Part shown: one piece after another, positions 27,001-33,451 of the stretch
How positions within the stretch are numbered: the stretch's first letter is position 1
How the letters are laid out: each line of letters opens with the position of its first letter
Virus record (IMG/VR): IMGVR_UViG_3300027782_000178
Location: 1 to 37,202 of that record
Length of the DNA stretch: 37,202 nt
Source: a virus
Reading direction: 5' to 3' (one strand)
The notes under the pieces: model-generated
What the model saw: only the letters and a program-made list of their open reading frames with translations
Databases searched by the model: none
Told to the model about the DNA's origin: nothing
Program-made: the position numbers and the translations under genes

Positions 27001-29825
27001 ATTACTTTAATTTCTGATATTGTTTTTTTATCAGACACTGTTGTAAATTTGTGAATTCCTGAATTATATACTTGAGTAAATCCTATTGTGTTTATTCCAC
27101 TGGAATAATCGGAAAGAGATGAATATAATTTGACAGTATTATTACTTTCTTTTTTTATATAATATTCAGAATTATTGGATAAAGTCTTATTTTGATCATT
27201 ATTTGATCCCCCAAAAGATCCAATACCAATTTCATTGTTTCCATTAGAATTGTAAATTACCCTATCACCACTATTTAAGTTGTGATTAGTTAAAAATAAT
27301 AAAGTATCACTGGTATAATTTATCCCGCCAATTGGAGTCAATCTTCCATCAAAGTAAATTTCACGATATCTTTTCTTTAAAATGGGATTTAATACTGCTC
27401 CTTTCCCATTACCACCTGTTACTGCGATTGATACGATGGTATTAATATCAAAATCTTGAGAATCTACAAATACTTTTTGAATACTTCCACTTAAAACTGG
27501 TTGAACTAATGCAGTTACTCCTAACCCAGTAGAGACTGTAATTGATGGTGGATTTATAACATCATAATTATTTCCACCATTTAAAACATTTATTGATGAT
27601 AAAGGCCCATAATAGACCTTATCAATTGATTTATAGTTTTCAATTTCAACACCATTAATTAATAATCCAATTGGACCTGGTTGAGTTGATTCTCCAGTTC
27701 CATTTTGAATATTTTGATTTAATGGAAATTTTTTAAGTAGTTTTTGAGTACCAATAGTTTCAGATTTTTGTGAGTATAATACAAATTTGTGAATATTTTC
27801 CGAATCAAAAGTTGAATTTAAATATTTTACATAATTGTTGCTACCAATAAAAGATCTTACTCCATATAATTTGATTTTTTTATTATTTTCTTGAACCTCG
27901 ACATAATAAGATCCAGTTTCTAATCCAGAAATAACAGATGAACTTGGTTGATAATAAACTTTGTCTCCAGAAATAAATGGAACGGAATCATTAAAATTTA
28001 TAGTGCTATAATAATTTTCATCAATCTTATCAGATAATCCAATTCCAATTTGAGATTTAGTGTTTGCAGTTATCTGATAAGTATAAGGTCTTGATAAATT
28101 TTTATTATTTGATGGAAAGGAGTTTGATGCAACATACATATAATCATCATTTTCATTATATACATTCAATATATCAGATAAAATAGTATCATTCCCATAT
28201 TCAATTGGAATTATTGAACTGCTTGCCTTATTTACCTTTCTTCTTAAATCATATTCTACATTATCATTATACCAATCAGATAATGAAAAATTGTTCAGTT
28301 GAAGTGTTTTTAGATCATTATCAATAGTTTTGACATATGGGGCGTTTGAACTTGTAATTGGATATCTTACTATATTACTATATCTTTCTACAATCTCAAT
28401 AAAATCTCCAACTTTTAAACTTGACTTATTAGTAGTACTTTTAAGTCTTGGATTGGATCCAATAAAAGTTTCTATCTCATATCTTGAACTTGTATTATAG
28501 ATCCATGAATTTGCAAAAATTTCTTTATAAGAATTGCCAGTATCTTCGATTATTTCTCCCAAACCTTTTATCGAGATTTCATCCCCAGCAGAAACTTTAA
28601 AATACTCAGATACTGGTACAAATTCTGATAGTACCCCAGTGATTCTAAATTCCACTTTTTTAGTAGTATCACCATTTTCATATCCAAAATAAATTTCATC
28701 AGATCTTATATTATCTGCAGAATTAATTTCTTTAGTTATACCTGTACAACCCAAAAATTGATTAATTGTTTTATTCGTAAAACTTATTGCATTATTACCA
28801 GATATAATAGTTCCAGACTCTTTAAATCCAATTGTAGAATCAACCGAAATAACAGAAGATCCTATAGAAACATTTTCTAAACATTTTGTATTCGGTGTAA
28901 TAGTAAAGTTTCCTTCAATTGCGGAGTTTTCATCATAACCAACAAAAAGAGAAATCTTATAATATTTTGTAGATTCTTTGGTAAATAGTTCTACTTCAGA
29001 TACTGATGCATTAGTAACAGGATCATTGTATTTGGAAATTGGTTGTCCAATTAACCTTGATGGATCTCCAGAAATTCTTTCTGCAGAAACAACTTTTCTT
29101 ATTATATATTGTGCAGCAGAAGGTTTTATTAAAAGATCTTCTAAATTTACTACTTTTGGAGTTACTCCATAAAGAACATTGAATAAAATTCTAAAAGATT
29201 CATTAGTACCTTTGGATTGATAAAAAGATCTTGCATTTTTAATAAAGTTTCCTACATTTAAATCGGAAACAAAATCTACATCCTCTAATCCTGGAGTTAA
29301 AGTATATTTTAATTTTTTGTAAAATTCTTTTAGAAATAAAGAACTTAAATTTTGTACGGAAGATCCTGAAGTATGTTGTGTGGATGTAGAGGTAGAAAAT
29401 ACCAATTCTTCTTGATTGGATTCTGCATGATATGAAGTAATACCACTAAATCCACGAATACATCCAGTAAAAGTATTAGTGGTAATTCCAGTATAAGTAA
29501 TAATTTCATTATCAATTTTAATCAGACCATATTTTTGAGGAAATCCTTTTGTTGAGGTAACTGTAATTGCGATTCCAGAGGAATTGGAAATACTAGTTGT
29601 TAATCTAGTTGAATCGACAACTACTTCTGAAGTTAAATTATCTAGTTTTAAATATTGATCTAAATTCTCTGCAATATCAACAGGACCACCTTGATACTCC
29701 TGAGAAATATAATATTGCTTCAAAAATTCCGAAGCTTTGGGACTTTCATCCAGTATAAATTCTGGAAGTTGATTGTCAATTATTTGCTGTATTTTGACTC
29801 TAGACTCAAATCCCGTCTGTATCAT
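18087..29825 (-). CDS. Giant baseplate/virion structural protein in the gp7 position, 3912 aa, with YHYH-like domain
   Basis: The largest gene in the window, about four times T4 gp7 (1032), lying exactly between gp6 and gp8. Its N-terminus (FESRVKIQQIIDNQLPEFIL, ASEFLKQYYISQEYQGG, then LKYTLTPGLEDVDF and FYQSKGTNESFRILF near 175-215) is conserved among cyanophage proteins at this locus. Downstream is a modular beta-rich body. It has GxGYxxxP repeats (about 750, 1085-1170, 2040-2120, 3335-3380), NGLNxGDxVxY modules (about 850 and 1810), and IDNEIITY-GCIRG modules near 110-140 and 3090. A YHYH-like domain lies at about 1235-1345 (IIGWAYDGNPIYGPYGYED, GRFGKTPEFPNGVYAYF, FPYFIGNKYRS). A conserved C-terminal NGVIQEPGVSY block lies near 3550. 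It starts 4 nt after gp6. Assignment as a gp7 equivalent is by position. Confidence 0.92.
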   Translation of the reverse strand: MIQTGFESRVKIQQIIDNQLPEFILDESPKASEFLKQYYISQEYQGGPVDIAENLDQYLKLDNLTSEVVVDSTRLTTSISNSSGIAITVTSTKGFPQKYGLIKIDNEIITYTGITTNTFTGCIRGFSGITSYHAESNQEELVFSTSTSTQHTSGSSVQNLSSLFLKEFYKKLKYTLTPGLEDVDFVSDLNVGNFIKNARSFYQSKGTNESFRILFNVLYGVTPKVVNLEDLLIKPSAAQYIIRKVVSAERISGDPSRLIGQPISKYNDPVTNASVSEVELFTKESTKYYKISLFVGYDENSAIEGNFTITPNTKCLENVSIGSSVISVDSTIGFKESGTIISGNNAISFTNKTINQFLGCTGITKEINSADNIRSDEIYFGYENGDTTKKVEFRITGVLSEFVPVSEYFKVSAGDEISIKGLGEIIEDTGNSYKEIFANSWIYNTSSRYEIETFIGSNPRLKSTTNKSSLKVGDFIEIVERYSNIVRYPITSSNAPYVKTIDNDLKTLQLNNFSLSDWYNDNVEYDLRRKVNKASSSIIPIEYGNDTILSDILNVYNENDDYMYVASNSFPSNNKNLSRPYTYQITANTKSQIGIGLSDKIDENYYSTINFNDSVPFISGDKVYYQPSSSVISGLETGSYYVEVQENNKKIKLYGVRSFIGSNNYVKYLNSTFDSENIHKFVLYSQKSETIGTQKLLKKFPLNQNIQNGTGESTQPGPIGLLINGVEIENYKSIDKVYYGPLSSINVLNGGNNYDVINPPSITVSTGLGVTALVQPVLSGSIQKVFVDSQDFDINTIVSIAVTGGNGKGAVLNPILKKRYREIYFDGRLTPIGGINYTSDTLLFLTNHNLNSGDRVIYNSNGNNEIGIGSFGGSNNDQNKTLSNNSEYYIKKESNNTVKLYSSLSDYSSGINTIGFTQVYNSGIHKFTTVSDKKTISEIKVINSGQGYQNRKLIVNPTGISTIDHTINFIDNGFNEGDLIEYNYQTTAIIGLSSSYQYYISKLDDNSFRLFNAGIGGTNRSNYDRKNYIKFSSTGSGYQYFKYPDISVSITYSRESSSDYTTIVATPVVRGSIIDAYLYESGTGYGSTVLNFHKKPLITIKSGKEAQVKPVIINGTIDSVNLQYGGYEYYSVPDLIVTDPTNSGVGAELRPIIENGTITSVQITNPGIGYSTSTSILVKPSGINALLDPKVRNLTINNNKKFGDELLLEEGDKLKYSVSGYFNILRNSFNDVESKHSPIIGWAYDGNPIYGPYGYEDKENSSSSPKILKSGYELKVVNVKDRPNRFESGLFLEDFEYTNSGDLDEYNGRFGKTPEFPNGVYAYFATSTLENQTLVSSFPYFIGNKYRSNYITDNSNIDQSFDFNNSSLLRNTFPYKISDKYATNDFIIESNEFSNQKSVIESVKEGSVENFDILNSGSNYKVNDFLEFDNTGTSGGGLIAKVSFLKGKEIVNLNTSVQTYENVVFSWKNEREVKAFIKPYHTFSNGDYITISGLSTNLSQLNGSYQIGVTSYLSSCISTITSSTAGFSTEIYVSQLPSEPISVGSSIVIGNETLKVLEVFKNLNILKVQRGLSGVSHTTTTQINFLPDYFTFVKNTDYFDSYPTDKVFFNPKESIGVGTNVGVTSSITFSFGASSITRVIPTKGIYIENHPFKDNQKVIFERPDIDNIAISTTSNPANEVSFPYSGNSQIVYVVNKNKNTIGIKTSINSAEVFFTTIGNADNDKYSFSSIYDQVIGNVEKIKSTVSVSTSHNLINGDLINLTVSPNLSVGIGTSTSVYIKRDLIDNKILINPIGFNSTGISTQTNTITINSHNLNTGDKIYYSSTDLIASGLSTGSYFVYKVDNNKIKLSTTYTDSKVDPPVVVSIAGTGGKYQNISLINPQIKSVKNNNLVFKLSDSSLSGYKFKIYYDQEFKNEFVSTATTTGFTIIGIGTVGISSTASLTVKYDDNLPTKLYYNLEKSGRISNYDKDVNKYSEILFVDSQYIGAYSVFGVGTTTFNITLNKIPEKLTYSQDECNVLEYSTNSVSAKGPIDKIKIISGGTGYKKLPSLSGSNSEDGKDAYIIPESKVIGYPKEVRIVNEGFEYSSDKTLNPDAYISPLITIKNSNTLSKINILDGGKNYVNAPSIIVVDTESGEQIDNGILEANLSGSSINSVSIIQEPKGLPETSVRLYAINNTNGISIQKVESSSTGIFTCAITTPALGFSINPFSIGDKVFVEGIQQQSSTGTGFNSKDYGYKFFTVSNYDNSSGLLDRVEFNISDLTTNTGIAKSIQDSVPNIIKYDNYPKFEIIQKISYFIIGEKIISNGTERDLIISNSENNVIKVYGTYNLSLGEVIVGKESGNIAKISKIELNLGKFKIDYAVEKQNGWTNNIGKLNEDTQSISDNDYYQNLSYTIKSPIEYNNLKTTVNNLVHTSGLKNFADTQITSKGKSGITSISQYLNIVNSIIEENRVDTIYNFDLVKDIDVVTNSSKFIKLNKKRLSNYTECISNRVLKIDDISKRFSDADGNPSTFLNIFKLNPSNSYNELLFRVSNTSYTQIQLTELILLNNGIDNLLFEQATLTGVGAGITHISGEQLGEFSIYEDETGENYIQFVPTNPYDIDYDIKLIRSKFNSSTAGIGTTSIGFVNLSGLVTTSQSGITTSIISIPAYKFEALCANVQIIDNLTNQMNFVNVYLNYDGSDNTYISEYYFDSESSTNNYSGNLIGTFGANISPAGVISLNYTNNSSNLVKINSKIVGFGTTAVGVGTYRFKLPGEIDGLEQTAIYESKYVKNVSSGSTTITTLNKFNFNAIKSFVKVSMGSTSALHKVLLLQDRTNFYVQQSAFLSVEGSLGIGTLGIGTFGGEYSGNNFEFKFYKDPNINSNIDVLSFNQCVYTDTNTNNIPPNLSYGKVDESFEIITYNAINGDRIKRLDFDLKTNGTSIFAKTFDPTDTSILNPSTGKFTIPNHFFSNAERLIYTPKSTFIGVGQSAVGIGSTLNSAGIVTNRLPSEVYAIKISEDTFKLSTRKDYALLGIGVTFTSYGLGNAHQLEMYRKNDKTVITVDNIVQYPLIYTPINYNLNNNGGQINATSTVFSLSGISSIAPKDILSVGNEYMKVISVGLGTTSVGPITNTGSFSLVEVSRGSVGSSATIHTDTTGIATIYKGSYNIVGSKIFFVEAPRGNPQLIVDKGNLLYETSDFSGRVFLRNDYSTNQIYDDLSYKFTGIGRTFTLTSQGINTVGLGSTGGNGILFINGIFQTPTTDNNPGNNFRIVENSGITSVVFSGIQDPFTGDFVTSQFDVNQNQTPRGGIIVSLGSSLGLGYAPLVGAAVTAVVGAGGSIVSVGLGTTDNLGSGYNGIVSIGVSVYQSGHIGDTAIITASVGAGGTLSFRIVGSGGTGYINPKILVSPPSYENLEVIGISRLGIGATTTTGIGLLLTVDVDAGITSSIGIGSTYFGVSSFKISRQGYSFNRGDVFKPVGLVTDKRLTSPISEFKLTVIDTFSDSFAAWQFGEFDYIDTIKDYQDGVRKRFPLYYNSQLLSFEKLEDSTLDLNNLLFIVINGVIQEPGVSYLFEGGTSFAFTTAPRSEDKVAIFFYRGTKESDSKLILNIPETIKKGDTVQIFKRNDIAGTLSQNKRVVFDLSYSDKFETNLYSDQGVDTINNKPISWTKQKKDIFISGEVVYKSRDSIESLVYPTAKIIKDFSTTDGEIFVDNALFFNYEDVNATSIKFDAIIIDPDSVNTVGLTTNFKKEVIKNISSVKGSSGIITGITTTSGIGTSLALRFYLNSVGMALTLTSGYPIYIFNTSIGTGVTSIYTSDPSVVGVGNTFLDNIYNISAYSSISSNVGIITCNIVSTTSTVGLTTSGSMVGNFSWGRMSGFSRSSSPISIGVSGKTIDVGLSTFSTIQRRSTPEQGIGLRGTGSLPKKITIE

Positions 29826-29829
29826 ATTA

Positions 29830-31764
29830 TTATCTTGTTAGGTTTCCGTTTGAGTAACTTGATGTATAATAATCTCTGGTAAATGTTGTTCCAGATATTT
29901 CATCTCCAGATGCAATTACATCTCTAACCATATTTATTGAACTTTTTGAAATGTCAAAACTTAAATATAGATCTTTCAATCCCACTACATCATTTGATTC
30001 TGGATATGCTTGAATTTCAATGATACCATTTTCCTTCTCAGTAGAAGTTACATTAATTGTTCCCAATTTAATTTCCCCTTTCACATAATCTACAGTTCCT
30101 GCAGATGGTACAATAATTTGAATTTTACCTTCGGAGGTTGGAGTTTTCTTTACAATTGATATAATTCCAGTTCCAGTTAGATTTCCATTTGAATCTTTAG
30201 ATGGGGTATCTGTAAAATATAACATTTCAGTTTCTGTAGCAATTTTAAATCCAGTAGATTTGATATTATATCCTTCGGCATTTATATGAAATTTATTACC
30301 AAAACATATTTCATATTGAGAAAACTGATTTATTAGTGCTTTAAGATCTCTTCTAATTTTGACTTTTGTGATATTGGATGTAATTGAAGTATCTGTATTA
30401 TCAATAATTTGCAAAACTTTGCTGTATTTAAATCTTCCACCAAACTTATTCAAATCTGTTGATTTGGAATATTCTGTAAGCGAATTAAATATCTTTGTCT
30501 TTAAAGATGCTTCTGAGGATACTTGATTTGAATTATAATAAACCGAGCTATCAATCTCAACATAAAGTATTTTAAGATCGATAATTTTTTGATTAATACC
30601 CGAAACACTATATTGCTTTAGTTTATTTAAAATTTGTTCTTTGTTGAATGGTGAAACATATGTACCACCCTTGGGTTTAATACTAATAGTAACCGTCCCA
30701 TACTCTGGTGGGACCATTTCCTCTCCACCAACAATTGCTACAGATTCTGTATCTGGATAAATTTTCTTGATAATTGCTTCATAGTCACGCGCAGTTACTG
30801 CTCTATACTGTGATGAATAGATTTTTGGGGCAAAATACTTAATCGAGTTAATTTCCTCTATTTCTGCACCATTCTGAGAAGATTGATTCGTTGTAACAGT
30901 TGCTCCGTTTAATGTAGTTGGTCCTCCAGAGGAAGTTTTTAATGTAGACTGAAATGTAAATTGAGAAGCCCCATTTCCTTCTTTTCCATCAGTTACAATA
31001 TAATGAACTGTTACAACGGCATTATTTTCTAATTTCTTTCCAAATCTACCATCACCAAAAATAATCTCATACTTTTCGTCTTGAACTTCCTGTATTAAAT
31101 AAATTTCCGATGTTGAATCAACATTTAAGATGTTATCAACTAATGAATATTTGATTCCCAATCCACTATCTTGAATACCTTTAACATAGATGGAAATTGT
31201 AGAAGTATCAATATCAGAATTATTTAAAATAAATCTTTGGTCAAGAGATCCATCTACTGTAAAAGTTTTTGTTAAAAATGTTCCTTGATAGATATCAATT
31301 CCAGTAATATTTCCAGAAGGATCAATTTTATTAAAGGTGACAGATCCATTATTTACTTTTGTTGTGATATTTTCTGGAACAGAAAAGATGTATGAAGTAT
31401 CATTTGCCGTCCCTACACACACTAAACCCGCTGGAAGAGTTACTGTTGAAGTATCTTCAGTCGTAGTACCAGTAATAGTTACCTGTGCCTTAGAGCAGGT
31501 TTTAGAGCGTGGTACATATCCAATATTTCTTGCGAGTGAAACTACATTTTCTCTAAGTGTTGCAGAATCCAAAAAGGATTCATTCACAATCATATTTGAG
31601 TTGAACGCAGTAATATAAGTGTTATATGCTAATGTATCAATCAGTACAGAGAAATTAGATCCTTCAAAGTCAAAATCCGTGAATGTAGAGTTGGCACGGA
31701 GATAATCCTTGATGGATGTTCTTATTTGATCAAAGTCTAGATTTGTAAATTTAGTAAAAGGCAT
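29830..31764 (-). CDS. 6: Baseplate wedge protein gp6 (baseplate J-like)
   Basis: The structural core of the baseplate wedge, forming the inner ring that holds the baseplate together. It is 644 residues against 660 in T4. The N-terminus (FTKFTNLDFDQIRTSIKDYL, then FEGSNFSVLIDTLAYNTYIT) is characteristic of gp6 and J-like proteins. RAVTARDYEAIIKKIYPDTE near 327-345 and GTVTISIKPKGG are the conserved J-family block. The C-terminus carries SFDISKSSINMVRDVIASGD. It starts 1 nt after gp25 ends, and the giant gene begins 4 nt after it, so 25-6-7-like form a tight operon as in T4-like cyanophages. Confidence 0.95.
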   Translation of the reverse strand: MPFTKFTNLDFDQIRTSIKDYLRANSTFTDFDFEGSNFSVLIDTLAYNTYITAFNSNMIVNESFLDSATLRENVVSLARNIGYVPRSKTCSKAQVTITGTTTEDTSTVTLPAGLVCVGTANDTSYIFSVPENITTKVNNGSVTFNKIDPSGNITGIDIYQGTFLTKTFTVDGSLDQRFILNNSDIDTSTISIYVKGIQDSGLGIKYSLVDNILNVDSTSEIYLIQEVQDEKYEIIFGDGRFGKKLENNAVVTVHYIVTDGKEGNGASQFTFQSTLKTSSGGPTTLNGATVTTNQSSQNGAEIEEINSIKYFAPKIYSSQYRAVTARDYEAIIKKIYPDTESVAIVGGEEMVPPEYGTVTISIKPKGGTYVSPFNKEQILNKLKQYSVSGINQKIIDLKILYVEIDSSVYYNSNQVSSEASLKTKIFNSLTEYSKSTDLNKFGGRFKYSKVLQIIDNTDTSITSNITKVKIRRDLKALINQFSQYEICFGNKFHINAEGYNIKSTGFKIATETEMLYFTDTPSKDSNGNLTGTGIISIVKKTPTSEGKIQIIVPSAGTVDYVKGEIKLGTINVTSTEKENGIIEIQAYPESNDVVGLKDLYLSFDISKSSINMVRDVIASGDEISGTTFTRDYYTSSYSNGNLTR

Positions 31765-31765
31765 T

Positions 31766-32167
31766 TTATCTGGTTGCCTCTAGTAGAAATGTAAATTGTT
31801 GCGTGGGAAATTGTTGACCAATGATATCAAATATAACAGTCACTTCAAATGAATTATCATCTGGTTGAGGATCTACTTCTACTTTTACATTATTCACTCT
31901 TGATTCATAATTTTGAATTGTAGTTTCAATTTGAGTTTGTATGACAGATGCAGTACCATAGTCTACAAATTCAAATAAACTTGAACGAACTTCAGATCCA
32001 AGTAAAGAATTAAAAAATCTTTCAGTTGGAATTGTTTCTACTAGATTGCGAATTGATCTAGTAATTGCTCTCTCATTCTTGAGTATTGGTAGATCCTTTG
32101 TCACCGGATGAGGATCAAAGGATAAACTAATATCTTTAAATGATCTAGATATCCTCTGTATTGCCAT
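31766..32167 (-). CDS. 25: Baseplate wedge/sheath initiator gp25
   Basis: A short baseplate protein that nucleates sheath polymerisation. At 133 residues it is the same size as T4 gp25 (132). It shows the family pattern: ISRSFKDISLSFDPHPVTKD, LKNERAITRSIRNLVETIPT, a SLFEFVD segment, then YESRVNNVKVEV and a hydrophobic C-terminus. The family's E-P-R motif is E-S-R here (residues 88-90), a substitution in a usually conserved position. A CATAAATA late promoter precedes it, with 23 nt between motif and start, and it leads the 25-6-giant operon. Confidence 0.94.
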   Translation of the reverse strand: MAIQRISRSFKDISLSFDPHPVTKDLPILKNERAITRSIRNLVETIPTERFFNSLLGSEVRSSLFEFVDYGTASVIQTQIETTIQNYESRVNNVKVEVDPQPDDNSFEVTVIFDIIGQQFPTQQFTFLLEATR

Positions 32168-32190
32168 TCGGGAATTAAATTTCTATCTTT

Positions 32191-32198
32191 TATTTATG
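32191..32198 (-). promoter_or_regulatory. T4-type late promoter CATAAATA upstream of gp25
   Basis: CATAAATA on the minus strand, overlapping the stop codon of the 60-residue gene and lying 23 nt before the gp25 ATG, the same spacing class as the other late promoters in the window (17-24 nt). It fits the cyanophage late consensus NATAAATA. Confidence 0.75.
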
Positions 32199-32376
32199 TC
32201 GATTTCCAGGAAGAACCATAAGTTGGTTCTGTTCCATAATCCCAATCATCATAGTCTTGATCATTGCGAATTTTTTCATGCAATTCAGTTTGCTTTTTAA
32301 GATCATGCTTTGGTGCATAATCGTGCATAACTTCTTGAATGACTCTTTTTTGAGAATCTTCGGATTTAATTAACAT
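32194..32376 (-). CDS. Small hypothetical protein, 60 aa
   Basis: A hydrophilic, acidic protein beginning MLIKSEDSQKRVIQEVMHDY and ending in an aromatic/Asp cluster DYDDWDYGTEPTYGSSWKST. No known domain, membrane segment or signal peptide is seen. A clear ribosome site AGGAG sits 5 nt before the ATG, which supports real translation. It lies between speD and gp25, and the gp25 late promoter overlaps its stop codon. I recall similar short proteins at the 25-speD border of other cyanomyoviruses, but no function is known. Confidence 0.75.
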   Translation of the reverse strand: MLIKSEDSQKRVIQEVMHDYAPKHDLKKQTELHEKIRNDQDYDDWDYGTEPTYGSSWKST

Positions 32377-32443
32377 TTTAGCTCCTGTTTTTTTAAAAAC
32401 AGAACTTTTTTTGGAAGGAGGTTGCTATCTCCCCTACTTTTAT

Positions 32444-32770
32444 TTAACGATTTACTTCTCTGAAAGAGTAATTATCTGAATTGAGGTATTTTAATAGTTC
32501 TAATGCAATTAATTTTGGATTTCCTTCACCACATGTATAAACATCTATTGCCAGACAACCTTCTTCTGGCCATGTATGGCACGATACATGACTTTCAGCA
32601 AGCGCAATTACGATTGTACATCCTTGTGGTATAAAACAGTGCTTGAAGATGTTCAGAATGGTCATTCCCGCCCGATTAATACCTTTGAGCATTACCTCTT
32701 CAAGAGCAATTCCATTGTTAATTAGGTCGTGATTAACATCGTACACCTCTAACAGGAGGTGTCTACCCAT
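32444..32770 (-). CDS. speD: S-adenosylmethionine decarboxylase (prokaryotic type)
   Basis: Pyruvoyl enzyme that decarboxylates AdoMet to supply aminopropyl groups for spermidine. It is a host-derived auxiliary metabolic gene seen in several cyanomyoviruses. It has all key elements of the class 1B family: the start MGRHLLLEVYDV, and ESHVSCHTWPEEG at residues 59-71. In that block Ser60 is the self-cleavage/pyruvoyl residue and His65 the general acid for processing; Cys80 is in DVYTCGEG. At 108 residues it is near the usual 110-130. I chose the ATG at 32770; a TTG at 32785 adds five residues but lacks a ribosome site. No speE or arginine decarboxylase is nearby, so the phage would use host polyamine enzymes. 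A late-type AATAAATA lies upstream. Confidence 0.95.
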   Translation of the reverse strand: MGRHLLLEVYDVNHDLINNGIALEEVMLKGINRAGMTILNIFKHCFIPQGCTIVIALAESHVSCHTWPEEGCLAIDVYTCGEGNPKLIALELLKYLNSDNYSFREVNR

Positions 32771-32808
32771 TGAAAAACGTTCCAAGGCATAAAAATCTAC
32801 TAAAAATT

Positions 32809-32816
32809 TATTTATT
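32809..32816 (-). promoter_or_regulatory. Possible late promoter AATAAATA upstream of speD
   Basis: AATAAATA on the minus strand matches the cyanophage late pattern NATAAATA, overlaps the stop of the phosphoribosyltransferase-like gene, and lies 38 nt before the chosen speD ATG (23 nt before the alternative TTG). It sits inside an A/T-rich run, so chance occurrence is more likely than for the other sites. Confidence 0.5.
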
Positions 32817-33310
32817 TAAGATTTCCAATGGTTATTTGGTTGCTCCCACCAAAAATGAAGGTCTTCTTGAGTATCATCATAGTATAAACTAACAAAATCA
32901 CTTTTAAAAGCACTATGAATGTTCTCGCATAATGCTATTGTATGAACATTTACATTCATTATCTGGGTAATCCAAGAATAATTACCTCCACGAATAACTC
33001 CCGCTTCAATTAAAACAAAATTATCCCATTTTGTCTTCCATTTCATAAAGTTTTGAGTAAATTCATCTTTATAAATGCTGACATCTTCGTCCGGAAATGG
33101 TACATTGACTGCCTCAATATGAAAAATCTCTCCATCCATTGATAATGAATGGGAGAGATGTTGTGTTACAATTGCAGAATAGTCGGGAGAGACCATAAGA
33201 AAGCATGTATTAGATGGATGAATATCCAAATTTGCCATTTTAATCTTATAGTTCATTTCCTGAATTAAAGATTTTTCTCTATCTTCAGAGATAAAGAGAA
33301 TTTTTTTCAT
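32816..33310 (-). CDS. Phosphoribosyltransferase-fold-like protein, 164 aa
   Basis: A soluble alpha/beta protein. The clearest feature is FVLIEAGVIRGGNYSWITQ at about residues 98-116. It resembles the PRPP-binding loop of type I phosphoribosyltransferases (hydrophobic strand, then acidic residue, then a G-G-N/T loop), although the canonical double-acidic pair is replaced by E-A. It starts MKKILFISEDREKSLIQEMN and ends in a Trp-rich tail (LHFWWEQPNNHWKS). Its ATG directly abuts the stop of the 46-residue gene, indicating co-transcription with the glycosyltransferase cluster. Similar proteins occur in cyanomyoviruses. Whether it is catalytic is uncertain because of the altered loop. Confidence 0.72.
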   Translation of the reverse strand: MKKILFISEDREKSLIQEMNYKIKMANLDIHPSNTCFLMVSPDYSAIVTQHLSHSLSMDGEIFHIEAVNVPFPDEDVSIYKDEFTQNFMKWKTKWDNFVLIEAGVIRGGNYSWITQIMNVNVHTIALCENIHSAFKSDFVSLYYDDTQEDLHFWWEQPNNHWKS

Positions 33311-33451
33311 TTATCTACCTTGACCTCTATATCTTTTCTTAGATTCATTACGAGAAGTAGCGGCATACTTAGTATGAGCACCAGTTCCTTGACGAGTCTT
33401 TTTAGGTTTTGACTCAATAATGTTACCAGACAGTGACGGACGCTTAGCCAT
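33311..33451 (-). CDS. Small basic conserved cyanophage protein, 46 aa
   Basis: Encodes MAKRPSLSGNIIESKPKKTR, then QGTGAHTKYAATSRNESKKR and YRGQGR. It is strongly basic and free of hydrophobic segments, so it probably binds nucleic acid or an acidic partner. The sequence looks like a recurring short protein of T4-like cyanophages. The start overlaps the end of the upstream 53-residue gene by 8 nt in another frame, and the next gene begins at the base after its stop. This tight packing supports it as a genuine gene despite its size. Confidence 0.78.
   Translation of the reverse strand: MAKRPSLSGNIIESKPKKTRQGTGAHTKYAATSRNESKKRYRGQGR

Noticed and set aside
18087-29825. Repeated GxGY coding units as possible CRISPR or DNA-level repeats
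   Set aside because: The similarity is in the protein, with variable length and codons, within one continuous reading frame. There are no regular spacers.
32384-32402. CTGTTTTT/AAAAACAG hairpin as a terminator after speD
   Set aside because: It is not followed by a T-run on the minus strand and overlaps the ribosome-site region of the 60-aa gene.
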